A DNA stretch of 64,000 nucleotides, from contig PQWQ01000019.1 in the NCBI GenBank assembly GCA_002943765.1, positions 558,001-622,000 of the forward strand. Reading direction: 5' to 3'. Shown here one piece after another: positions 22,829-35,100 of the stretch (positions are counted from its first letter, which is position 1; the number at the start of each line of letters is the position of its first letter). Source of the DNA: Psoroptes ovis. Taxonomy: Eukaryota > Arthropoda > Arachnida > Sarcoptiformes > Psoroptidae. The notes beneath the pieces are model-generated. The model searched no databases and was not told the origin of the DNA. It was given only the letters and a program-made list of their open reading frames with translations. A program made the translations under genes and the position numbers.

Positions 22829-24488
22829 TCAATATTTATTTATCCTCGATAATTGATTTGAATATGAATAAAATTCAATATTCGATACAACATCATCGGA
22901 AAGTTGAAATAATTTTTGATAAAAATGAATTTTCGGTACAATCGTACGACGAAAACGTTCTTTCATACTTTGCCATGTTCTTGGGCAAACTTTCCGAATT
23001 TCCATATCTTCCCACAATACACGACCTTTAATTTCACGATAACGATTTTCTTTGACAATAAATTTAATAATTCGAAGATCTTCATCTTCCGTATAACTTT
23101 TAGGTAAATTTGAAAATAATTCTTTACGTATTAAATGTAAATCATTTGGAACACTATAACCATTATCATTATCATCATCATCATTATTTTGACTGCTGCT
23201 ATCATAAATATAATTTTTACTTTTACGATTCTTCTTATTCTTATTAGTATTAGTTTCATTAATATCAATATCACTAAATGTCATTGAATCATTGTCATCA
23301 TCATCAGCAGCAAATGATGTATCATCTTTTCTTTGATTATTTAACCGTATTTTCTTATGTTTTACAATATTTCTTCGCTGTATTCGTTGTTTTTCACGGC
23401 GAATAATGTTGGAAAATCTTTCATTCAATGTATTGTGGCTATCATTACCTAGATCTTCTTGATTATTATCTTCAATTTCAGTATCACTATCAGTATTTAC
23501 AGGATTATTTTCATTACTTTTATTTGATTCATTCAATCTCTTGGGTGCTGGTGTTGAATGATTTATTGGTTTCGGTGTGTTCGCCGCAATGTTTTTCAAT
23601 GAATTGGCCACTGGCGTTTCTTTAAGCTTTTCAATTTGATTTTCAATCGATTCACTGATCACTGGTGTACCATTATCACTGTCTGAATCGATATTTTCAT
23701 TATTTTCATCACAAACATTATTGTCTTGTTGAGAATCAATAATCAAGGATCGCTCGCTATCGCTACTATCATCTTCATTATTGACATTATTTGTATCATT
23801 ATCATTGGTTACATTCACAGCGGACTTTTCTTGTGGTTGTTCAGGCACAGATTGCTCTGCATGCGGCAATGAAGGTTGATCTTCAGTTTCAGCTGATTGT
23901 TGTTGTTGATTCACGGATTGTATTTCTTCATAATCACTACTATTATCACTGTTACTTGAATCAACATCAATTTCATTCATTTCTTCATTTGATATGAATT
24001 CATTCGAATTCAAATAATCATTAATTTCACTGATATTATATGATTTCATTAAATCATCGATTATTTTTTCAATTTTCTTCACAAAATGTTTATTGACTTT
24101 GAATTTACTATCTAAGGAAATTGGAAATTATTGAATTAAAGAAATGGAATCTTTAAGAAATCTCTTTGGTTTGTTTATACTTACAATTCAAATGTATTTC
24201 ATTGAAAAAATATTCAGCCAATTGTTTCGATTGAAATCGTTTACTAATTAATTGATTATTTAATAAAAATTTACAATCTAAATCATCCAAAATATTATCC
24301 CAAAAATTTTTCGTTAACATATTATTCAGATGTTGTTCATACAAGAATAATGTTCGAATCAATTCTTTATCAAATTTAAAATTATCTGAATTTAAATTTA
24401 TACGTAAATGTTTTCGAATAAATTCTTTTGGTATTAATTGTGCAAATGTTATGCCAAATATTCGTTGATATTCATTTGGTGTTGTCAT
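22829..24488 (-). CDS. Nuclear protein with Rap1-type Myb-like domain
   Basis: Exact function unknown. Two exons, 24488-24185 and 24111-22829, are joined in phase 1 across a 73-base intron and give 528 residues. The N-terminal 110 residues are a folded-looking alpha-helical region with no family I can name. The middle is a long acidic Ser/Asp/Glu/Asn disordered stretch with basic RRxxRxKK patches resembling nuclear localisation signals. Near residues 438-500 is a compact domain starting YTEDEDLRIIKFIVKENRY and ending with WQSMKERFRRTIVPK. Its spacing and the WxxM...WQSxKxR pattern resemble the Rap1/TERF2IP Myb-like domain. I see no obvious BRCT domain and no clear Rap1 C-terminal domain. Telomere or chromatin binding is therefore an inference from one domain. 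Confidence 0.75.
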
Positions 24489-24607
24489 TTTTAGCCAATT
24501 TATTTAAGATTTCAATCACAATTTATCAAAATTTGATTAAGTCAAATCGAAATTTTCAAAAATTGAGCGCCAGAAAATAAATAAATAAAAAAAATTTAAA
24601 AAACCAT

Positions 24608-24621
24608 GAACGTGCACGTTC
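24608..24621. promoter_or_regulatory. Perfect 14-bp palindrome upstream of the Rap1-like gene
   Basis: GAACGTGCACGTTC is self-complementary over all 14 bases and lies about 120 bases upstream of the start codon of the minus-strand gene. It contains ACGTG half-sites as bound by bHLH-PAS or bHLH factors. The regulatory role is inferred. Confidence 0.35.
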
Positions 24622-25224
24622 TATCGAATGAGCTACCATTCATCAAACTATACCACTACCACAGTCAGAAAAAAATGCTGCCAGTTTCGATCGAAAACAG
24701 ATGAAAACATTTCTGGGGAATTTTCTCATTTTTTAATTTTAGAAAAAAAGAAATTCCCAGAAAAATTCCCGTGAAAAAAAAATTACCGGAAACATTCGGC
24801 AATTTTAGAGAAAAATATTTGTATCAAATTGGAAAATTATTGATCATCGTCGATGATTTCATTCATAGAAATTCATTTGAACCAAATAAATTCAATGATG
24901 ATAAAACGGAAAATTGCCGAAAGAGAAAAACCGGATTTTTTACAAATTTTCATTTCCATTTCGACCCAAACAGGCCAAACAGTGTTCGACTATTTTAACT
25001 TTTCGAATTTCCAGTTATCTTTTGTTCTTTTGTTTTTATTGTTTTGTCAAAGGGGAAAATCGAGGGGAAATCTCTTTGAATCTTTGAACAAAAACAAATT
25101 ACTTTTAATTTAATGAATAATTTGACCATCTTACAACCAGTGATTACAACACTGAACATCATGATATAGTATTCAATGAAAATGAAGACAAAACATTCAA
25201 ATTTTGCTGTGTATTGTATATTTG

Positions 25225-25310
25225 TATTAGGCTGTCCGAAAAGTTTTTGCCGATTTTCGCAATGATTTTCCAATGATATAACCGGCAAAAATTTTGCTGG
25301 CAACCTAATA
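25225..25310. mobile_element. Mariner-type MITE, subfamily A
   Basis: Starts TATTAGGCTGTCCGAAAAGT and ends in a partly decayed CTGGCAACCTAATA. The GCCGATTTT and CCGGCAAAAA arms are complementary. Confidence 0.8.
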
Positions 25311-25817
25311 TAAGTAACTGAGAACAAATGAAGACAAAAAACGCAAATCAATCAATCAATTGATCAATCGATCGATTGATCGATAATTAATAATTATTCA
25401 ATGGTTATTCATTGATTATTGAATGGTTTTCTATTGTTTTCTTATTGTTTTGGTCGATTGTATTGAGCTGAACAAAGACTAAGATCAAAAACAACCGAAA
25501 TTATCTTCGAGATAGATGGATTCGATTGTGTCTTGATTGTTTTCAAATGATCAATACAAACAAATGAGCAAGTAAACTGCCATTATTCTTCGAAGAGAAA
25601 TCAAATCAAATATCAAAATCGAAGATTTGAAGATTCGAAAATGAGCACTGAGAAAAAACAAAGCAAAAAGGTGTCAGCAAACAAATGAAGAGACGAATCA
25701 AAACCAAAGAACCCATGATGATGATTATATGATCAACAAGTGGTCGTCATGTAATTTTATTTTCTTCGAAGAAAAAGCAAATAATTTTCTTATGAAATAA
25801 GAAAATTTGTTTGAAAT

Positions 25818-25902
25818 TTAAGGTTGTCCCATAAGTTTTGGCCAATTTTCATCAGCAATTCTATCGATGATTAAGCGGCAAGAACTTTTCGGACAACCTT
25901 AG
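25818..25902. mobile_element. Mariner-type MITE, subfamily B
   Basis: The left end is TTAAGGTTGTCCCATAAGT and the right end is AACTTTTCGGACAACCTTA. The inner core, with ATCAGCAATTCTAT followed by GATTAAGCGG, marks subfamily B. The two ends differ at CCCAT/CCGAA, so it may be a recombinant. Confidence 0.85.
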
Positions 25903-27159
25903 ATATGACACAAGCATAAAACAACTAAGAACAACGAAGAACTACGAAAAATGTTTGGATTTTCCAGATTCGAGCTCTCTCTTCACTCTCTCCACTCTCC
26001 ACCTGTTTTACCTGTGTTACCTGTTATTACTATCTATAACCATTGTTTATACCTGTTCGAAATCTTTGAAATTTTTCGCTGATCAAAATTGGTTGAAGAC
26101 GAACTGAAGAAGACGAAGACGAGCTGAATAAACGAAGACAACGACGAGGTCTGAAGACGTTCATGCTTCTACTACCTGTAAGTGTGTTCATATATGTGTG
26201 TTTGTAATAGCTGATCATTATCTTTGTTATACCATTTATCTCTACTTAAATCAATTCGAATGTTTAAGATTATAACAAAAATTGATGCTAAAACTATCAT
26301 CTTGGCAAGATTAAAGCGTTGAAACATCTTAAGAAGAAGACGTCGAATGAAAACATCGTGGTGGTAAATCGTATGATCATCAATCAGCATCAGCAACAAC
26401 AGGTATGACTGTTCATATTCGAATCCAATTGAGTCTTAATGAACTCATTTTTTCATTTCTTAGAGATTTTGAAAAACATCAACATCACGAGCTCATAGGA
26501 CTTGTTAGTGTTGTTCGAATATATTCGATCGTAAATAACCGAACAAACTAAATCAATGAAATGTTGATGCTCACCACCACCACCTGTTGGAAAAATTGAA
26601 CTGGACGTATTGGCCAATGATTCGGAAAATTTAAGAAAATAAGAAATCTTTTCTTCTGATAAAATCTCTTCTCTTACGAAGGGAATTTTCTTACGAATCA
26701 AATTTTCTATGAATTTTCGTATGTGAAACTTTTTGTAAACAAACAAATTGAACAAATTGAAGCTCGTTCGTAATCGTGTTACGAACATACAAACAAACAA
26801 ACGAATGATCATCAAAAAAAACGAGCATGAAACATTCGAATGATGTATTTTCAAAAGCATCCATTTGAAAACACCATCTGAAACCACCATCGACTTGTAA
26901 TTAACGTTATCATCGAAATATATAAACATCGTAATATAATCAAATACAAGCATACGACGAGCATCCCAAACACATTTAAGCAGGTAAACAACAGGTAAAC
27001 AAAGTAAATAAGTATTCGATAAATCAAAGTAAACAAATACAGTTTTATTTAATTGTATTTGTATTTGTTTGTTTGTTCATTGTGTATTGTCGGTGTGGCA
27101 AAATTCAAGTATTTTCTCTCTCAATGAATATATTTGGTCAGTGAATTTCTACTAAATAA

Positions 27160-27420
27160 CGACGACGAGGACGACGACAACAGCCACCATCGCCGCCGAC
27201 GACACCGCCACCACCACCATCATCATCATCAACCTTACCACCACCACCATCATCAAAATATTTCTCCATCCATTCATCTAACCATCCATCTATTCGTCCA
27301 TCCAACCATTCATTCATCCATCCATCTATTCATTCATTCATTTAATCATTCATTCATTCATTCATTGAATCCATCCATCCATTCGAATCCATCCATTTCA
27401 AATCCATCAATATTCATGTA
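27160..27420. repeat. CATC/CATT low-complexity tract
   Basis: Degenerate tri- and tetranucleotide repeats (ACC/CAT then CCAT/TTCA units). They create an artificial His/Ser/Ile open frame on the plus strand. Confidence 0.8.
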
Positions 27421-29161
27421 CGAATTTCTTCATATTTTTTGCCAACAATAACAACAAACAACAATAATAATCAACGATAAACAACAAACAACGATAAATA
27501 TATGTCTCTCTGTGTGTACACATATACAGGTGAATATTTTTCTGTGTGTATTCGTGTGTATTTTGTGTGTGTATTTAGTTGTTATTGGTGGTGGTGGTGG
27601 TGCTTGTATTTGATTGATTTTATATCATTGGACACTTGTTTATTCTGTGTTTGTATTGAATCTGTGTGTGTTTTTCAATTAGTTTCATTAGGTTAATTGT
27701 GTAACTAAAGTTTTGATCACAGAGAAATTCAAGCATTTATCAAATATTCAAGCATTTTTTTTTTGCTGTATGTTTTTCAATTGGTTAATTAAGTTAGTAA
27801 AAGTGATAATTCATTGAATTAATCAATGAATTAATAAATGAATGATGGTATATTTGATATTCAATGCGATATTCATCCATGATAATCTATGAGATAGTTA
27901 TCAAATAAGTGTGTGTGTTTCTGTGAAATCAATGTATGTCGCCTGTGCTGTTGTTTTTAAGACATTTAAAGAAATATTTGTTTATTTATTTATTCGTATT
28001 TATTCATATTTCTCAAAGATTTATTGTTTATGATCAATGTTTACCAATGTTTACCACCAATTTCATTGAATAATTAGAAATTAATAATTAGAATAATAAT
28101 GATAATCATTGATGATCATCTTGATTTCATTTATTTTGATTCAATAATTTCAAATAATTATTATTTCTTATTTATTTTATTTGGATTTTCCAGAATTATT
28201 TCTTTAAATTTCAAATCAATATCATTACATATTGATTGCATCATATATAATCATAAATTGAATTTCAATGATTTATTTTTGTTTATTTTCAGATATTTCA
28301 AAATATTTCAAAATATTTCAAAAAATATTTCAAGATATCAACACAGTGATGATCAATGATCAACAATAATCATAAATCAAGTGTTTTGAATTATAAATTA
28401 TCGAATTTTTTGACAAATCATATCAGGTTTAAACCTTTCAAAAGTCAGTTTATACCGTTTGATTGCTTTGATTATCTGCCAATATTTTTGTTGTAAATCC
28501 AAGAACAACAACGGCTACAACGATAAACCACGTATAGTTATTTGAAATTGTTCAAAATTTGTTCAAATTTCACTAAAGAAAAATTAAAATTTGCTGCAAT
28601 AAAATATGTGATAATTCTATGGTAACCCGATCGGAATGGTAATTCAATTCGAATTTCGAATCTCAGTGTGTGTTCAAGGTGTTCTATTAATCAAAATTGT
28701 AAAAATTGACCAAACAACCAAATATTTTTGAATTTTAAAAAATTCAAATAAATCAAAGCATCAAAATATTGATTGAAAGTGTTGAAATTTAGTGCAAAAT
28801 TTGAATAATCATCAAAGAAATATTCATGAAATCATTGATAAGTGATCAATTATCAAAGTGAACTGATAGTGACAGTATATTTCAATGTGTAATCAATTGT
28901 GTACCGATCAATTCGATTGATCAATCAATCAAATTATTCATCAATTTATACATGTGAAACATTATTCATCAAGTGGGTTTTTTGATGAATAAATTTCCGC
29001 ATTATTTGTTCTTCAGTTATAAATCAATAAATTGAATCAATCCAATAGATTATCATCATTCGAAATATATTTGAAAATAGACAAAAATGAATGATGCCAA
29101 TTAATAATGAAGTGATTATGTTTAAATTGTTAAAAATTTGAGAAAATTCCAAGAATAAATA

Positions 29162-32100
29162 ATGAAATCATCGAATGCAATCAATCATAATATGATCAAA
29201 ATATGTAATCAAATTGATGATTATCAATTAAATAATAAAAGAATAAATTCAAAGCTTATAAAGAATAATCAATCATCATCATCAACAACAACAACAAAAA
29301 TGATGATAATAATTGAAAATCAAATAAAAAAATTACCATCAAAATCAACGACAAAATCAAGTAAATCATCGAAATTGATATCAATCAATCATCATTTTGA
29401 TCATGATCTAAATTATTATAATAATAGAAAATGTATTATGTATAATTTATTACAATTAATGATAATAATTACCTCAATATGTTTATCGACAATATTTATA
29501 TCGAATATATTGACGATATCAGCTGTAACAGCTGCAAAATCATCATCAACAGAATCATCATCGCCATCATCACCGATTGATACATTTATATTACGTAGCA
29601 ATAATAATAAACATGGTGGTAAGTGTTTTCATTGATTCATTGATTAATTGATTTATTAATTGACTGATTAGCTTCAAAGACCAACCAATATCGTCTATCA
29701 ATTGATCAAAATTGATCAATTGAGTTGTATTATCTTTCTTTGATTAACTCTTTTACGCCTCGATTTATCATTGATATGACGGCTCATATTATTGTCATTA
29801 TTATTATTCAAAAAGATCATCGACTTTTGATTCATTATTCATTATTTTCCTATTCGAATGTATCAATGGTTGTACCAATTGTCGACCGAAAAGCCGGTCT
29901 ATTATCTTCGTCATTATTATCATTATGAAATGATTGATTGAATGAATGAATGACTGAATGAATGAATGAATAATATCATTAAAATGTCTGGCTTGGCTTT
30001 AGCTTGGCTTGCCTTGGCTTTGTATATGCCCTGTTGTGTACTTTGACTTTTTGTCGAATCGTCTACTTACCATCAAATGATCATAATGATATTCTTCATT
30101 ATTATCATCATTAATCGTTGATAAAAAATGAATACTATCATCATCATCAATAGCATATTATTCATATTCAGGGTATGAGCCTTTACATAATGATGACAGA
30201 ATTGAATCGAATAGTTTAGTTGCTTGGCCAAAATGACCTTACATCTTCAGAGAGTCTTCAAACCATTTCAAATGATTAGTTCAAATTGTCAATTCATATG
30301 TCATTGAATATTTGAATTTTTCCAAATTTCAAATAATTGAATTGATTCGAATTCGATTTAATCAAAATGATTCGAATTCGATTTAAATTTTCTTAGCTTC
30401 GCAAACATTCGACTACAGCATGCGTGGCTTTGGTTACATGCTTTACCTGTATTTTAGTGGCTAAATCATCATCGAATGAATCAATTTGCAGTGATTTTCA
30501 ATGATTTTCGAAGAAATCCCTCTGCCAATCCATTTGGCAACCGCTGAATCGTTTTTTTTCTAAGATGGTTTATTTTTAATCTTTACGAAGCAATTTTCTT
30601 TCTTTTGGTTATCACATCACATCATTTATTTACGATGAAAACATCATTACTCAAATGATGATGATCAAAGAGTAGAAAATATCGAAGACAACATTTGGCT
30701 CAGCCAGTGAATCAGTCGAAAACTCGTTCAGCCAGCTTTCAACTCATATACTAAGCTGCATTAGCTGCCAGCTTTTTTTTCGCTGATCAACCTTTAAAAA
30801 CCTTTCAGGTTTTCTAACCTTTTTGATTTATTGATACTTATACTTAGTTTGTTATTCTATTTACCTGAATTTCGGCTGTTGTTGACGACGATGTTGTCCC
30901 TGATGGTGATGATGTTGATCATCATATTTCTTCATCAATTATATCGAATGGTCGTTGATATCATTGATATGATTGATTTTTCGTTCGAATTTCGAATCCA
31001 ATCGATTACGATTTTCATGTGAAATTTCCATGGGAATTTCTCGTTGGTTTTTGATTTGAAATTTTCTGAAAAATTTGACGTCAAATTACCATCAGTCAGG
31101 GCCATTCATAAAGTTTTTCACAGTCTTAAATCTCTGTGATTGGTCAAAGAACTAAAAGATTGATTTGATTGGCTGATCACATCGATTGATCGATTGATAA
31201 CTGTATGATTGATTTGATTGGCTAAAAATCAGAGCTAAAATTTCGCTGATTGGTTACCCCTTTGAGATTATGATTATTTCTGAGGATTTTTGAGGAAAAT
31301 GTAAGGATTACAAGGGTCAACCAAGGGGAAAAATTTAAGAAAATTGATCCTTTCGCTCCACACTACCTTCAATGCGCGAGATGACGCAAGTTTTTTGCGA
31401 TTTGCGATGAATAATTGTGTGATTGAATTGACATACATGAAACAATCACGAGCAATTGCTAAGATCGCAACCTCTTAAAAAATTTTCAAATTTGAAAATT
31501 TCAAATGTGTGAAATGTTTTTCCTCTGTAAGTATTCAATTATTCGAATTGAAAGCTTGAAATCTTCAAAATTGAAAATCTTAAAAATTGAAAATCTTCAC
31601 GTATTGTCCAATAGATGATGATGGACCATCATCATTCAATATGAAAATGTTTAAATCGTGAATTGTGCTAATCGTGTTGAATAATTATGTGTGAATCGTG
31701 TGAAACATTTTTTGAATGTAATGTTTGCCATCATAGAAATTGCCATCCATAAGCCTTTGATTACGTAAGCAAGCGAACAAACAAGCGAACTTTACGCCAG
31801 TACGTACTTACTGTGTGCTAATGAATATTTACAAGCAAAGCTTTATCGCTTTTAAATTCTCAGGTGAAATACCCATTTTTGATAAATAACGAATTATTGA
31901 TTAAATTACTTCTGTTTGTTTGATTAATATGCTTTGATTGATTGATTGGCTGATCAATTGATTGATTCAAGGTGAAATTGCTTTCGATTTCTTCAATTTC
32001 TTTAAATTTTTAATTAAAATTTTGAAATTTTAAATGATTTGTTTGATTGATTGATTGGTTTGATTCGTTTGATTGGAATTGATTTATCAAATTTCGAATG

Positions 32101-35100
32101 AAATTTGAAATTTGCATAATTCGAAATTCGAATACATAGTTGCCACGTAGTAAATCACCTGTTGACATGAATAGATGAAGAATAGGCCATAATCATTCAT
32201 GTATTAAATGAGCTTTTTTTCTATGGAATCAATTTTTGAAAATTTTTTCTAAAAATTTTCAAAAATTACAAATTCATCGATTTGCTTGATTGAAATTGAA
32301 TTGAAAATTTTAATTGAATTCATTTTTCTCCCTTGAAATTCACTATTTTGTTGCCCATTCATGTGTATATGTGTCTGTTGGCGTGTTGAATGAGTTGAAA
32401 TAGGAATATTTTCACTTTTTCCATTGGAATATGTCCATTCGATTTCGGTCATTTCAACCATTTCAATGATTGGCCAGTTTTTCAGGCGATTTTCTGGACT
32501 TTTTCGGGACTTTTTTGGTCAAATTTCGATGTTGAATACAGTGAAATTCGATGGATGTCGATGGATACCAAAGGTGGTTGTAGTTCACCTGATTTAACTT
32601 GTCACTTGTCAAAATATTATTCTGACAAATGAATGAATGAATGATGAATTGATTTTCATTGAATTTTCGATGCATTTTTAAATGAAATTTTTAAATTCAA
32701 TAAAGAGTTCTCACATTTTCACAATTTTTATTTGCTCTAAATATTCACATATTTCCTATTCGAAATGTGCTCATTTCATACCGGTGAAAATTTTGATTGA
32801 AAAATTTGACATTTTTACGGATTTAATTCTAATTCAATCAATCAGAATCATTCTACATTTGGTCGAATCTGTCTTTGATTGGTCCAATTTGGGTCCAAAT
32901 ATCCCCCAAGAATATATCCCCAGAATATTCATTAATTGATCTGATTAATTAATTTGATTTTCATCCCTTACCACCACCACAGATCTAATATCATCAGCAT
33001 TATCATCATTAGCATCATTAACATTATCATCACCATCATCATCATCATCATTATCATCACCATTAAATAGATCATCATCAACAGCATTATCATCACCAGC
33101 AGCATCATTATTATTATTATCACAAATCAAAAATTGTACACAAGATCAATTTCGTTGTAATAATGGTAAATGTATCCCAAAACGTTGGGTATGTGATTTT
33201 CAAAAAGATTGTGATGGTGATGAAGATGAAAATCAATCATGTCCACCACCGCAATGTGATCCAAATCAATTTACATGTGGCCAATATGTTTTCAATAAAA
33301 CATATTGTATACCATTACATTGGCACTGTGATAAGGTAAATATTTCATTGATTAATTCAATTAATGAATGAAGATGATTCATGATTTATGATTGATTCGA
33401 TTTGATTAAATCGAATCAATTCAATTCAATTGATTAATTTTGATTAATTTCATTTCTTTTTGTTGTGAATTTCGCAGATTGTTGACTGCCAAGATGGATC
33501 TGATGAAGGTGAAACATGTTGTAAGTATTATTATCTGTTGTTTTTGTTCATATTTCATGAATATTCAATCGAAAATATCGAATTTTGATTAATTTAATTA
33601 GTATTTTCTACTTTGTTTGTATTAATTAATCAATTAATCAATCAAAGATTTGATTTGATAGATTCAATCGAATCTTTGATTGATTAATTCAATTTTCGCG
33701 TTCGAATTTCGAATTCGAATTTTAATTTATTAATTTTAATTATTGATTCATCCTCTTTAATTTAATTGAATTCAATTCATTTTTTAGCATATAGACCTTG
33801 TCAAATTGATGATCATATTTGTCAAAATAATGGTAGCACTATTTGTATACCGGCAACGAAAAAATGTGATGGCTACAATGATTGTCGTGATGAATCGGAT
33901 GAATCCGATTGTAAACATTTGAATGGAACGAAAACATGTGAGCTGAATGAATTCCGATGTAAAAATGGCCGTAAATGTATTGATGAAACTAAACGTTGTG
34001 ATCATTGGAATGATTGCTCGGATCAATCCGATGAACAAGATTGTAATTTTCCACCATGTACTAATGATCAATTTCGTTGTACGAATGCAATTTGTATTCC
34101 GCTTAAATGGCGTTGTGATGGCCATTCAGATTGTAATGATTCAATTGATGAATCTAATTGTAGTATGTATTCGCTGCTTAATTAATTTTAATCTTTTTAA
34201 ATCGTTTATTTTCAATTGATTATCAATGATTATTGTTGATTTCAATTGAAAATAATTTCCCTTTCAATGATTATTAATCTATTGCTTTTATTGTTGTTTT
34301 GACCAATCAATTTCAACTCACGTAGCCATCGTATCATGTCCTGATAATAAATTTCTATGTCCAATCGAAAAAAAATGTATAAATCGTGAAAAATTATGTG
34401 ATGGCATTGCCGATTGTACGGATGGTGCCGATGAAAAAGAAGCTTGTTGTAAGTAATTTAATCTATTGAATCTATTAGGCTGTCCGAAAAGTTCATTCCG
34501 CTTAATTACGAATAGATTTGCTCATAAAAATCGGCCAAAACTTTTCGGACAACCTAATAATTTGATCAAATGATTTTCGGATCGAATCAATCAATCAATC
34601 AACTGATTTGATTTGATTCGATTTACTTTCATATGATTCGATATTCGAATCAAATGTGATTACATTCGATTTTCGAATTCATATGATTATTATCTTTGAT
34701 CCATTTTTCTCCGATCTTTTCGATGATGATCGTGTATTTGTAATTGTAATTAATTTTAATTTTTTCTATTTTTCAATAATTTCCACCAAAACAGCAACAA
34801 AAAATTGTGATTCATTACAATGTGAATACAAATGTAAAGCATCGTTGAATGGTGGCCAATGTTATTGTGATGTTGGTATGAAATTAGATGAAAAAAATTT
34901 AAAATCTTGCATTGATTTCAATGAATGTAATGAATGGCAATATTGTGATCAATATTGTATCAATACAATCGGTAGTTATAAATGTAATTGTCAAAATGGC
35001 TATCAGTTGCTGGATGGACATCATTGTAAAGCTGAAAATAGTAAGTATTAATCATTTAAAATTATCATCATTAATGATATATCTTTCCCCATTATTTTAA

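Larger units (their letters stand above)
24489..29161. other. Long intergenic region, no supported gene
   Basis: About 4.7 kb between the divergent Rap1-like and LRP2 genes, so it holds both promoters. It contains two MITEs (25225-25310 and 25818-25902), a palindrome near 24608, and a CATC/CATT-rich tract at about 27160-27420. Open frames at about 26030-26950 and 27134-27451 come from low-complexity or random sequence. Confidence 0.55.

Noticed and set aside
24601..24660. tRNA A-box-like sequence on the minus strand (GGTAGCTCATTCGATAGAAC)
   Set aside because: No B-box and no acceptor stem; cannot fold into a tRNA.
26453..27036. Minus-strand open frames with hydrophobic stretches
   Set aside because: No domain, no upstream or downstream exon consistent in phase, and AT-rich composition typical of noncoding DNA here.
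27134..27451. Open frame of 105 codons rich in His, Ser and Ile
   Set aside because: Produced by CAT/CCAT simple repeats; no splice or start context.
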